The notes under the pieces are model-generated. The model searched no databases, was not told the origin of the DNA, and saw nothing but the letters and a program-made list of their open reading frames with translations. A stretch of 38,237 nt of DNA. Origin: Rhizobacter sp. GTDB taxonomy: Bacteria > Pseudomonadota > Gammaproteobacteria > Burkholderiales > Burkholderiaceae_C. Positions 25,937 through 33,868 of this stretch are shown here, piece after piece. The stretch lies in the NCBI GenBank assembly GCA_025355545.1, contig JANXZN010000267.1, positions 1 through 38,237 on the forward strand, given 5' to 3'. The first letter of the stretch is position 1; the number at the start of each line of letters is the position of its first letter. A program made the position numbers and the translations under genes.

Positions 25937-27805
25937 TCAACCCGCGGGCCGCGCGCCCAGCCTGGGCCGCCAGCGCATCAGTTCACCGCGCGTGAGCGAG
26001 TGCAGCACCGTCTCGACGTGGCTGTTCATCGACGCGTGGCGGGCAAAGAAGTGATTCAGAACCGCGCCGAACATCACGGCGCTGCCACCCTCGTGCCCGA
26101 GTTCGTCCACCGTCAACTCGATCTGCAAGCCGCGCGAAAACGCGATCGGACCCGCCACCGGATGACGGCGAACGACCGCCTGCGCACTGATCTTCTGAAT
26201 GGATTCGATCAGTCGCCGTTGTACCGGCTCCCCCGCCATGGGCAAGCGACCGAGCAAGTCGCGCAACGTCGCGGCGCCCTCGCCGCCGCCGGTGTCCAGC
26301 AGCGACAGGTAGTTCAGTGACAGCAGGTTGATCAGACGCCAAGCGACACCGCCTTCGTGCAGCACGCCATGGGGTCGCGACGGGCCTGCCACGGCACGCA
26401 CCGCCGCGATCGCAGCGCCGGCCTCGAGCGAGAACGGCGAGACGGTGTCGCCGGCGACGAGGAACACTGGGAGGTCGCGATTGGTACAGCGCGTGCGCAC
26501 GCCGAGCTGAGTCAAGGTGTGCGCGATCGGCGCATCCTCCGGATCGACCAGCGACAGGAAGACTTCTGATCCGATGTAACCCGACCGCGGCCCCTCGCGC
26601 CGGGCTTGCTCCGACAACAGCCGCGGCTCGCGCCAGATGCTGTAGTACGCGGGCAGTTGTGTCGACGGGCTGTGATCGGGTGCAAACAGAGGCAGGAAAT
26701 TGCGCTCCTGGCCCTGGTCGTCGAAGCCGGTGGCCGACAGCACGTCGTACACCTCGAAGTCCAGCGGCGCGGTGCGCTCCGGGACGACGTGGAACTCGTG
26801 CCCCCCGTCGTCGAGCGCGATGCGGTTGGCGCTTTTCGGAAAGAGGTTGATCGCCGGCACGCAATGCAGGCTGAAATGAGCGGCTTCCACCAGGCCGTCG
26901 AGATCGATGCCGGGACGGGAGAACAGGAACTGCAGTTCCAGCTCCGAACCGGGCAGCGCCGGCAGCAACGCCCGCAGGCCCGCAAGGTCGAAGAACAGGA
27001 AGCGCGACGGGAACGCGAAATACTCCTGGAGCAGCCGCAGACCCGACATCATCCGGTACTGGACCGGCAGCATCGCGTCGGCATCATCGAAGCCGATCGG
27101 TTGCAGCTGATCGGCGTCGAGCATGCGCCGCGTTTCGGGCCGACCGGGGGCGCCGACCAGCACGCCGACCAGCGCGGTGGTCAACAGCTCGTGCAGGCGC
27201 TTGGCCACGTCCGGCTGGCCGCCGAGGAAGAAGCGCAGATCGTTCGCCTCGAACTTGGCCAGCGGCATGCCTTCGGGCAGGCGCAATCGCACGCGCACAC
27301 CGGAGCGTGGCCGCTCGGGCAGCACGAAGCTGGTGAGACCGAGATCGGTGAGGTTGCGAAAATACTCGGCGGATTCGGTACTCAGCGGCGTGAGTTGCAA
27401 CTCTTGCGCGGTGCGGAATTCGCAGCGTGTTCGCGAGTGCACGGGCGGCGTCGCCAGAAGCTGCGTGTCGCGCGGCACGCGCGGCGCCGTGAGCAAATTA
27501 GCGTCGGTGCGCACCGGATCGACCTGCGCCACCATCATCGAGGGCATCGGTGCCAGCAGGTTCGGATAGACCAGCTCGAGCAAGCGGTGCGAGAGTCGCG
27601 GAAACTCGGCATCCTGCTTGAGTTGCACGCGCGCGGCGAGGAAGGCACAGCCCTCGAGCAAACGCTCGACATAAGGGTCGGACACCTCCAGCGAGTCCAT
27701 CCCCAACCGCGACGCGATCTTGGGAAACTCCTTCGCGAATTCGCCGCCCATCTCGCGCAGGTAGCGCAGTTCCTGGTTGTAGTAGCGAAGCAGGCGCGGG
27801 TCCAT
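25937..27805 (-). CDS. tssF: TssF baseplate protein
   Basis: 622 aa, typical. The start MDPRLLRYYNQELRYLREMGGEFAKEFPKIA is the family opening. It is followed by DPYVERLLEGCAFLAARVQL and LLELVYPNLLAPMPSM. Later motifs are AINLFPKSANRI and a C-terminal MFGAVLNHFFARHASMNSHVETVL. The N-terminal segment contacts the tail of the tube-sheath, and the whole protein forms the wedge with TssG. Six bases separate it from the upstream tssE stop. Confidence 0.97.
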   Translation of the reverse strand: MDPRLLRYYNQELRYLREMGGEFAKEFPKIASRLGMDSLEVSDPYVERLLEGCAFLAARVQLKQDAEFPRLSHRLLELVYPNLLAPMPSMMVAQVDPVRTDANLLTAPRVPRDTQLLATPPVHSRTRCEFRTAQELQLTPLSTESAEYFRNLTDLGLTSFVLPERPRSGVRVRLRLPEGMPLAKFEANDLRFFLGGQPDVAKRLHELLTTALVGVLVGAPGRPETRRMLDADQLQPIGFDDADAMLPVQYRMMSGLRLLQEYFAFPSRFLFFDLAGLRALLPALPGSELELQFLFSRPGIDLDGLVEAAHFSLHCVPAINLFPKSANRIALDDGGHEFHVVPERTAPLDFEVYDVLSATGFDDQGQERNFLPLFAPDHSPSTQLPAYYSIWREPRLLSEQARREGPRSGYIGSEVFLSLVDPEDAPIAHTLTQLGVRTRCTNRDLPVFLVAGDTVSPFSLEAGAAIAAVRAVAGPSRPHGVLHEGGVAWRLINLLSLNYLSLLDTGGGEGAATLRDLLGRLPMAGEPVQRRLIESIQKISAQAVVRRHPVAGPIAFSRGLQIELTVDELGHEGGSAVMFGAVLNHFFARHASMNSHVETVLHSLTRGELMRWRPRLGARPAG

Positions 27806-27811
27806 GGCGGG

Positions 27812-28339
27812 TCAGCGGCGCGTATCGTGCACGGTCGTGCTGCCGGTTTCGAAATCGACCTCGGCGGACAGCAGAAGCTCCAGCGGCACCGGCTGCGCCC
27901 ACATGCTGCCGCGGATCGTGAGCTGCATGGTGTTGTGGTGGTTCCTGGAGGCGATCTGGATCGTCACCGACAGCGTCTTGGCGATGATGCGCGGCTCGAA
28001 CGTCACAATCGCCTGCTTGATGGCTGCTTCCATAGCCATCTTGTCGAGAGAAGACTTGGTGCTACCGGCAAACGCAGGCATGCCGAAGTTCAGAACCGAG
28101 CGGCAGGCATGCGGGTAGGGCCGCCAGAGTTCGAGCTCCTTCAGCCGGACGGATGCCATCTCCGGCTCGGGGCGAATCGCATTGAAGAGCCACGACAGAT
28201 CGCGTGTGATGGCCGCGCGCAATTGCTGTCGCGTCAGCACCCGTGCCTCGACGGTCTCTTGGCTGTCCAGAGGGTGGTCGTCGGTCAGCCGGTCGAGCAG
28301 CGAGGGTTGCAGGCGGTCGCGCGAGCGAAGTTCAACCAT
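27812..28339 (-). CDS. tssE: TssE (gp25-like) baseplate protein
   Basis: ATG 28339 gives a 175-aa product starting MVELRSRDRLQPSLLDRLTDD, which is how TssE proteins begin; the track ORF extends further into tagJ. The gp25-like core includes ITRDLSWLFNAIR, PHACRSVLNFGMPAFAG and AIVTFEPRI. In TssE a conserved EPR motif interlocks with the first sheath ring, and FEPRI is present here. The gene start overlaps the tagJ stop by eight bases. Confidence 0.95.
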   Translation of the reverse strand: MVELRSRDRLQPSLLDRLTDDHPLDSQETVEARVLTRQQLRAAITRDLSWLFNAIRPEPEMASVRLKELELWRPYPHACRSVLNFGMPAFAGSTKSSLDKMAMEAAIKQAIVTFEPRIIAKTLSVTIQIASRNHHNTMQLTIRGSMWAQPVPLELLLSAEVDFETGSTTVHDTRR

Positions 28340-29201
28340 GGCCGGCCTCGGCCGGTTCGGGCGCCGGGACGCCTGGCATCGCTTCGAACTCGATCGATCG
28401 GACCGACAGCAAGTCGTGTTCACCTTCGTCGGTGATCAGCACACGCTGCCCCAGGCCCAGCCAGCGCTCCTCGCCGCCGCCCTCCGCCAGCCGCCACTCG
28501 GTCTTGCGCGCCATCAGAATCTGATCATCCTCGCTGCGTTCTGACCCGGCGTAACGCGTAGGCAGCATCGCGATTGCCTCGCCGCCATTAGCAAACTGGA
28601 GTTGCGCCGGCAGCCAAACCATGTCGCGCAGATCGGTGGGCACCTCGATGCCCACGCGCGACAAACGTGCGAACGGGATCCAGCAATAGCGGCCATTGAC
28701 CATCGCCTCGAGCACCGGCCCGAGGCGCGAATCGGCGTCCGCGATCCATTCGAACGGAGCGCCATTGATTTGGCCGCGACTGGTCGGGGCAGCCGCCAGT
28801 GCACTGGAGCCCAGGTCACTCGCCAGCGCGGCCTCGCCTGCGCCGGCACGCAGCATCGACTCGATCAAGCTTGCCAACCATTCTTCGGGCTCGCCAAACA
28901 GCATCGGTGAGCGGCGGCCTTCGAAGACCGCGGCGCGGATCTTCTCGCAGCGCAGCGCATGGCCGACCATCTCGCGCATCGGGGCGGCGGCAGGATCCAT
29001 CTCGGCCACGACGTTGAGTTGCGTGTGCGCGCGCTCCCACTGGCCGAGGACGCAAAGCAATTGCGACAGAAAGATGCGCAGCCTTGCGTTCGCCGGCGAG
29101 GCTTTGACCGCTGCGGTCAGCGATGCCAATGCGGCGCGCGGCGTACCGGCTCGAATCGCTGCTTCCGCTGTGGCCAGGGGATCGTTGGACTCAGAAGCCA
29201 T
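28332..29201 (-). CDS. tagJ: TagJ (ImpE family) accessory protein
   Basis: ATG 29201 overlaps the preceding zinc-ribbon gene by 11 bases and gives 289 aa. The N-terminal half is helical with tetratricopeptide-like pairs (PLATAEAAIRAGTPRAALAS, ANARLRIFLSQLLCVLGQWERA). The C-terminal half is beta-rich with FEWIADADSRLGPVLEAMVNGRYCWIPF, a strongly conserved ImpE/TagJ segment. In systems with TagJ the protein binds the sheath subunit TssB and may assist ClpV recycling. Position just before tssE is usual for this family. Confidence 0.93.
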   Translation of the reverse strand: MASESNDPLATAEAAIRAGTPRAALASLTAAVKASPANARLRIFLSQLLCVLGQWERAHTQLNVVAEMDPAAAPMREMVGHALRCEKIRAAVFEGRRSPMLFGEPEEWLASLIESMLRAGAGEAALASDLGSSALAAAPTSRGQINGAPFEWIADADSRLGPVLEAMVNGRYCWIPFARLSRVGIEVPTDLRDMVWLPAQLQFANGGEAIAMLPTRYAGSERSEDDQILMARKTEWRLAEGGGEERWLGLGQRVLITDEGEHDLLSVRSIEFEAMPGVPAPEPAEAGHG

Positions 29202-29781
29202 GGCCGCAATCCGTGCAAAAGCGCGCCGCGCGCATGCACATCGTGCCGCAACCCGGACAGGACTTGTGCGTGGAAGCCATGTCGAAGCCACACTCAGCGC
29301 AAAAGCGGCCGCCGCCGAAAGCGGCCTGGCAGTTGGGGCAGGCCATGCCCGCGCTGGCATTGCCGCCGCCGGACGAGGCGACCGACGGCGAACCGCGCTC
29401 CGCGGACGGCTGCTCGCCCTTGCCGCCGCAGGCCTCGCAGTGCTGCGTGCGCGGATTCCAGCAGTCTTCGCAGACCGTCTTTTGGCAACTCCGGCATTCG
29501 TGGTAGCGCAGTTCGGCCAGCGCGATCGCATCCTGCAACGCGGCTTCGCGGGCGCCCTTTTCGCCGGTCTCGGACGCGAAGCCCAACACCCGCGCCAACT
29601 TGCTGTAACCGGGAAGATAGTAACCGTACTTGTAGATCAGCCCGGCAAGGCGGCCGCGGCGGTAGGGTGCGTAGGGGCTTTTCCACCGGCGCGCGCAGTT
29701 GCCGCAATAGAACTCGAACTGGAACCCAGCGCTGATGCTAGACCCGACCTTGCTCAAGTCTTGATAGTTGGTGAGGCTCAT
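29191..29781 (-). CDS. Zinc-ribbon-rich unknown protein in the T6SS operon
   Basis: 196 aa with seventeen cysteines, sixteen of them in eight CxxC pairs at about residues 26/29, 96/99, 104/107, 115/118, 148/151, 161/164, 175/178 and 189/192. That could form up to four zinc sites. The first pair is followed by an aromatic/basic patch (RRWKSPYAPYRRGRLAGLIY), and a Ser/Gly/Ala linker lies at about 125-145. The C-terminal two ribbons (CPNC...CAECG and CPGC...CTDCG) are of the double-zinc-ribbon type. No membrane segment or export signal is seen. It sits between the hcp genes and tagJ and overlaps tagJ, so it belongs to the operon. I know no assigned T6SS role; RNA or protein binding, or a chaperone-like function, are possible. 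Confidence 0.9.
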   Translation of the reverse strand: MSLTNYQDLSKVGSSISAGFQFEFYCGNCARRWKSPYAPYRRGRLAGLIYKYGYYLPGYSKLARVLGFASETGEKGAREAALQDAIALAELRYHECRSCQKTVCEDCWNPRTQHCEACGGKGEQPSAERGSPSVASSGGGNASAGMACPNCQAAFGGGRFCAECGFDMASTHKSCPGCGTMCMRAARFCTDCGHGF

Positions 29782-29810
29782 CAGTGTCGTATCCGGCCTG
29801 CGGTCGTTAC

Positions 29811-30464
29811 CTAGCCGCGCTTGCCTTTGGCGCCGGCGGCATAAGCGGCCGCATCTTGCCTGAGTTTCGAATTCTCCTTCATGAGCTCCGCGACGCTAGG
29901 TACGGACTTGCTGGCCCCTCCTTTGGTCGATCCCGGGTTGCGCTTGAAGCTGGCGCTCAATCCTCCTGCGCTCTTGTAGTCGAACGAGATCGTCGTGTAG
30001 TTCAGCCCCCACGTCTCGTCGAGATCGACGCGGTGTTCGGCCGCGCGTCCGCCAAGTTTGTAGCTCACGACGGTGACCTTCTCGAGCACGACGAGCAGTC
30101 GGAACGGGTTCTCGACGTCCACCATCTCTTCGACAAGCTCGAAGGTCGCCCGCTTGAGCGCTTCGCCGCTGTACATTGCCTTCATCAGCGCGGTCGTAGC
30201 GCTGTCGACCGGCTTCGTGAACGTGACCAGCGACGGATCGATGCCGACCTCATCGGTGCCACCTGCCGAAGCCTTTGTCTGACCTGCGGCGGCGCCCCCG
30301 CTCGCCAGGTTCTTGGATGCGGTCGGATCGGCCGACTTGTCACTCACGGCCCAATCCCAACCTTTGACATCGATCTGGCCCTCGTGGCCGAGACCTTCTG
30401 ACTCACCATCGATCGGAAAATCGTCCCGCTCGATTTTGAGGTAGTGGGATGCCACGAGTGCCAT
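29811..30464 (-). CDS. Hcp-family protein 3, with insertion and C-terminal extension
   Basis: 217 aa, longer than the usual 160-175. The Hcp fold is suggested by a start with IERDDFPIDGESEGLGHEGQ, IDVKGWDW, the strand-helix segment FTKPVDSATTALMKAMYSGE and WGLNYTTISFDYKS near the end. Between the second strand and the FTKPVD segment there is an Ala/Gly/Ser/Lys-rich insertion of about 35 residues. After the last strand comes a roughly 40-residue Lys/Ala-rich helical extension. Such additions could protrude from the tube or carry cargo, which is inference. It starts nine bases after the second hcp gene and is followed by the zinc-ribbon gene. Confidence 0.85.
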   Translation of the reverse strand: MALVASHYLKIERDDFPIDGESEGLGHEGQIDVKGWDWAVSDKSADPTASKNLASGGAAAGQTKASAGGTDEVGIDPSLVTFTKPVDSATTALMKAMYSGEALKRATFELVEEMVDVENPFRLLVVLEKVTVVSYKLGGRAAEHRVDLDETWGLNYTTISFDYKSAGGLSASFKRNPGSTKGGASKSVPSVAELMKENSKLRQDAAAYAAGAKGKRG

Positions 30465-30473
30465 GCTTGACTC

Positions 30474-31031
30474 TCAGTCCTGCGGTTGCGTTGTGTAGTC
30501 GGTCTCGAACCAACGCTGTTTGTCCCGATAGTCACTCTTCTTGTTGTTCGTCATTCCCCTGTAGTAATACTCGACGGCAAAGTTGCGGAACGAGAACGAA
30601 ACAGTCTCCTTAATCGACGCCCCCTTGTTGTCCTCCGAGACGCTCAAATTGATGTCGACAATCCTGGCTCGCTTGAGGTGAAAGACGATGATCGCGTTCT
30701 GCGCCTTCCCGACCTTATCCTCGTAATCCTCGAGCTGCTGGTCGACGGTGATCCGCACTTCATGGATCTCCTCGCGGTCCTGCAACAAGGCCGCCAGGCT
30801 CATCGAGGCCCTGTCGAAGTACTTGGTCACCCGCAACGGGGTGAAATGCAGGTGCTTGTCGTCGTCCTTCTTTGGTTTCGCCGGAGCCTGCAGGTTGGCG
30901 TCCATCCCGAAGTCGAAACTGTCGATCTGTATGCGGCCCGCATAGCCTCCGACCTGGCCCTCGGCTTCGACGAAGTCGTCCTCGTCATCGCTGAACTGGA
31001 CCTTAAGAAAGATCTGGGTTGTTGATTCCAT
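30474..31031 (-). CDS. Hcp-family protein 2, divergent
   Basis: 185 aa. The Hcp pattern is visible: an N-terminal IFLKVQFS, IQIDSFDFGM, then FTPLRVTKYFDRASMSLAALLQDRE corresponding to the tube helix, and a C-terminal ETVSFSFRNFAVEYYYRG. Sequence identity with the other two Hcp proteins looks low, so these are not recent duplicates. A Lys/Asp-rich loop (PAKPKKDDDKHLH) lies between strands. Downstream of Hcp 1 and a strong hairpin, it may be expressed at a lower level than Hcp 1. Confidence 0.87.
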   Translation of the reverse strand: MESTTQIFLKVQFSDDEDDFVEAEGQVGGYAGRIQIDSFDFGMDANLQAPAKPKKDDDKHLHFTPLRVTKYFDRASMSLAALLQDREEIHEVRITVDQQLEDYEDKVGKAQNAIIVFHLKRARIVDINLSVSEDNKGASIKETVSFSFRNFAVEYYYRGMTNNKKSDYRDKQRWFETDYTTQPQD

Positions 31032-31074
31032 ATCCGACCTTCACCGAGCCCGTCCCAGCTGGGTGAGAACAGGC

Positions 31075-31104
31075 TCGCGCGGCCGGACCCACGAGGCCGC
31101 GCGA
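31075..31104. promoter_or_regulatory. Strong hairpin between hcp1 and hcp2
   Basis: TCGCGCGGCC and GGCCGCGCGA form a perfect 10-bp inverted repeat with a 10-base loop, 14 bases after the hcp1 stop on the minus strand. No T-run follows, so it is more likely an RNA-stabilising or attenuating hairpin than a full terminator. It could raise Hcp 1 relative to downstream products. Confidence 0.55.
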
Positions 31105-31118
31105 CGATCACAGAATTG

Positions 31119-31655
31119 CTACTTCGGATCGAAGGGCGCGTGCGGCACGTCGGCGGTCTGCATCTTCCCGATGTCCCAACCGAACGGGACGTCACCATCC
31201 AAACCGCCGCCTGTCAACTTCTGCGGCTTGTAGCCCACGGCGATCACTTTGAAGACCATCTCGATGTCCTGAGTGACCGAGCCGTCCTCGGCGCCTTTGC
31301 TCGACACCTTGGTGATGAACGCCTCGTCCATCGCCATCGCGAAATACGGCTCTCCTTGACCATCCTCGGCGCCGGTCTGCTTGAGCATCACGATATAGAC
31401 CTTCGCGAAGTGCTTGCCCTGGACGATCTTCTGCATGATGACCGGGGACGCCCTGTCGTAATAGTGCGAGAAGGAGAGCGATCCCGGCTGCGGCTTGCCG
31501 ACCGACGCGCCGGCGCCCTTCAGAAAGCTAGTGTCGGCCTCGATGTCCCAACTCCAGTCGCTGATCTCGATCCAGCCCTTCTCGCCGTTGTTCGACGAGT
31601 GGGTAGACTCGCCGGTCTTGATCGTGTCGAACTTGATGAACGCATTGCCTGGCAT
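31119..31655 (-). CDS. hcp: Hcp 1 (TssD) tube protein
   Basis: 178 aa. It begins GNAFIKFDTIKTGES and has the classical Hcp features GWIEISDWSWDIEA, LSFSHYYDRASPVIMQKIVQGKHF and AYIVM-like strand KVYIVMLKQTG. The end of the fold has DIEMVFKVIAVGYKPQ. It carries an extra C-terminal stretch of about 20 residues. A strong ribosome site (AGGAG) lies nine bases before the ATG, and a 97-bp leader separates it from tssC. Of the three Hcp-like proteins this one looks closest to the canonical tube subunit. Confidence 0.93.
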   Translation of the reverse strand: MPGNAFIKFDTIKTGESTHSSNNGEKGWIEISDWSWDIEADTSFLKGAGASVGKPQPGSLSFSHYYDRASPVIMQKIVQGKHFAKVYIVMLKQTGAEDGQGEPYFAMAMDEAFITKVSSKGAEDGSVTQDIEMVFKVIAVGYKPQKLTGGGLDGDVPFGWDIGKMQTADVPHAPFDPK

Positions 31656-31752
31656 GTGACATCACTCCTGTAAGAATTGCACCGAGCCAAAGGGCGGCGG
31701 GTGCGAGTGGGTGGATCTGCGACCGTGGCCGGTCATCGTAACTGCGCCATCC

Positions 31753-33243
31753 TCAGCCCTTCTCGGACGGCAGCTTCGACACGAGCCGAAGCGAAACGGT
31801 GAGCCCTTCGAGCTGATAGTGGGGCTTGAGGGCGAAAACCGATCGGTAGTAGCCCGGCGCGCTTTCGTCCTCCTCGACAGTAACTTGAGCCGCGGCAAGT
31901 GGCCGCTGCGCCTTGGTAGTCTCGGTCGAGTTCGTCGGGTCGCCATCCACATAGTTGAGGATCCACTTGTTGAGCCAGCGCTCCATGGCCTCCCGCGACT
32001 TGAACGAGCCGACCTTGTCGCGCACCATGCACTTCAGATAGTGCGCAAACCGGTTGCACGCGAACAGGTACGGCAGCCGCGCTGCCAGCGCGGCGTTGGC
32101 GGTGGCGTCCGGGTCGTCGTATTCGATGGGCTTTTGCAGCGACTGCCCACCGATGAAGGCAGCGAAGTCGGAATTCTTGCGGTGGATCATTGCGAGGAAA
32201 CCGGCCTTCGAAAGTTCGGCTTCGCGGCGATCGGAGATCGCGATCTCGGTCGGGCACTTCATGTCGACACCACCATCGTCGGTCGGGAAGGTGTGCGTCG
32301 GCAGGTTCTCGACGGCGCCGCCGGATTCGACGCCACGGATGCGCGAACACCAGCCATAGAGCTTGAACGAGCGGTTGATGTTGGTGGCCATTGCATAGGC
32401 CGCGTTGCACCAGGCGTACTTGTCGTGGTCGGCGCCGACCGTGTCCTCCTCGAAGTTGAAGGCTTCCACCGGGCTCGTTTTTGCGCCATAGGGCAGTCGG
32501 CCGAGGAAGCGCGGCATGCACATCGCGAGGTAGCGTGAATCGTCGCTTTCACGCAGCGAGCGCCATGCGGCGTATTCGGGTGTCAGGAAAATCTTGGTCA
32601 GATCGCGCGGGTTGGCCAGTTCGCTCCACGACTCCATCTGCATGACGGTGGGTGAGGCGCCGGTGATGAATGGGCAATGTGCCGAAGCGGCGATCTTCGC
32701 CATCTCGCCCAGGAGTTCGACGTCCGGCGGGGAATGGTCGAAATGGTAGTCGCCGACGATCGCGCCGAACGGCTCGCCACCGAACTGGCCATATTCCTCT
32801 TCGTACAATTTCTTGAACAACGGCGACTGATCCCAGGCGGTGCCCTTGTAGCGCTTCAGTGTCTTGCCCAGATCCTGCTTGGAGATCGCCATCACGCGAA
32901 TCTTCAGGAACTCGTCGGTCTCGGTGTTGTTGACCATGTAGTGCAAGCCGCGCCACGCCGATTCCAGCTTCTGGAAATCGGGCGTGTGCAAGATTGCATT
33001 GACCTGCTCGCTGAGCTTGCGATCGATCGCGGCGATCATCGCCTCGATACTCTGGACCGTGTCGGTTCCGATCAGCTTCGTGTGCGCAAGCGCCTGCGCC
33101 GCCAAGGTCTGAACCGCGGCCTCGACCGCCGAGCGCGCCTCGTCGGATTTGGGCTTGAATTCCTTCTTCAGCAAATTGGCAAAGTCGTTGCCTTCGAGCG
33201 TGACGCCGGCAAACGAGGAGCCTGCAGCCTGTTGTTCCGCCAT
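31753..33243 (-). CDS. tssC: TssC sheath large subunit
   Basis: 496 aa, full length. Family motifs include HTPDFQKLESAWRGLHYMV, VGDYHFDHSPPDVELLGEMA, CMPRFLGRLPYGAKTSPVEAFNFEE, KCPTEIAISDRREAELSKAGF and the C-terminal FACNRFAHYLKCMVRDKVGSF. It forms the contractile sheath with TssB. The start has GGAGG nine bases upstream, and tssB ends 24 bases before. This complete copy is the reference against which the truncated fused paralogue at 4887-6758 can be compared. Confidence 0.98.
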   Translation of the reverse strand: MAEQQAAGSSFAGVTLEGNDFANLLKKEFKPKSDEARSAVEAAVQTLAAQALAHTKLIGTDTVQSIEAMIAAIDRKLSEQVNAILHTPDFQKLESAWRGLHYMVNNTETDEFLKIRVMAISKQDLGKTLKRYKGTAWDQSPLFKKLYEEEYGQFGGEPFGAIVGDYHFDHSPPDVELLGEMAKIAASAHCPFITGASPTVMQMESWSELANPRDLTKIFLTPEYAAWRSLRESDDSRYLAMCMPRFLGRLPYGAKTSPVEAFNFEEDTVGADHDKYAWCNAAYAMATNINRSFKLYGWCSRIRGVESGGAVENLPTHTFPTDDGGVDMKCPTEIAISDRREAELSKAGFLAMIHRKNSDFAAFIGGQSLQKPIEYDDPDATANAALAARLPYLFACNRFAHYLKCMVRDKVGSFKSREAMERWLNKWILNYVDGDPTNSTETTKAQRPLAAAQVTVEEDESAPGYYRSVFALKPHYQLEGLTVSLRLVSKLPSEKG

Positions 33244-33267
33244 TGGGATCCTCCGGGATTTGCGGTC

Positions 33268-33762
33268 TTATTCGGTGGGTTTGGGCGCGGCGCCGACGCT
33301 TTGCAGCAGCGCGGAGTCCTTCAGCACCTTGGAGATCAGCTCTTCAGCGCCGGCCTTGCCATCCATGTACGTGACCAGGTTCGCCAGTTGCCCGCGCGCT
33401 TCGAGCAACTGCTTGAGGCCGTCGACCTTGGCGGCCACCGCTGCAGGCGAGAAGTCGTCCATGTTCTCGAAGGTCAGATCGACCGCGAGGTTGCCCTCGC
33501 CCGTGAGCGTGTTCGGCACCATGAAGGCGACGCGCGGCTTCATGGCCTTCATGCGTGTGTCGAAGTTGTCGACATCGAACTCGAGAAACTTTCGATCCCC
33601 CACCGCAGGCAACGGCTCCTCGGGCTTTCCGGCCAGATCGGCCATCACGCCCATCACGAAGGGAAGCTGCACCTTCTTCTCGGCGCCGTAGAGTTCGACG
33701 TCGTATTCGATCTGCACCCGGGGCGCCCGGTTGCGGGCGATGAACTTCTGGCTGCTTCCCAT
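33268..33762 (-). CDS. tssB: TssB sheath small subunit
   Basis: 164 aa. Family motifs are QKFIARNRAPRVQIEYDVE at the start, KVQLPFVMGVMADLAG, FLEFDVDNFDTRMKAMKPRV and LTFENMDDFSPAAVAAKV, with a C-terminal helix containing LLEARGQLANLVTYMDGKAG. It interlocks with TssC, and its helix is the ClpV-binding element in many systems. GGAGAA lies upstream of the ATG. A 106-bp gap separates it from tssA and could hold its own promoter, though none is clear. Confidence 0.97.
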   Translation of the reverse strand: MGSSQKFIARNRAPRVQIEYDVELYGAEKKVQLPFVMGVMADLAGKPEEPLPAVGDRKFLEFDVDNFDTRMKAMKPRVAFMVPNTLTGEGNLAVDLTFENMDDFSPAAVAAKVDGLKQLLEARGQLANLVTYMDGKAGAEELISKVLKDSALLQSVGAAPKPTE

Positions 33763-33868
33763 GCGGTTCTCCGTTCCTGGGCCAACTACGGCCGCCCCGA
33801 TTGGCGACCTGCGCTACGGCACAGTGCGCAGCGATGATGCCTTGGACACGCCGATATTCATAGTGGGT

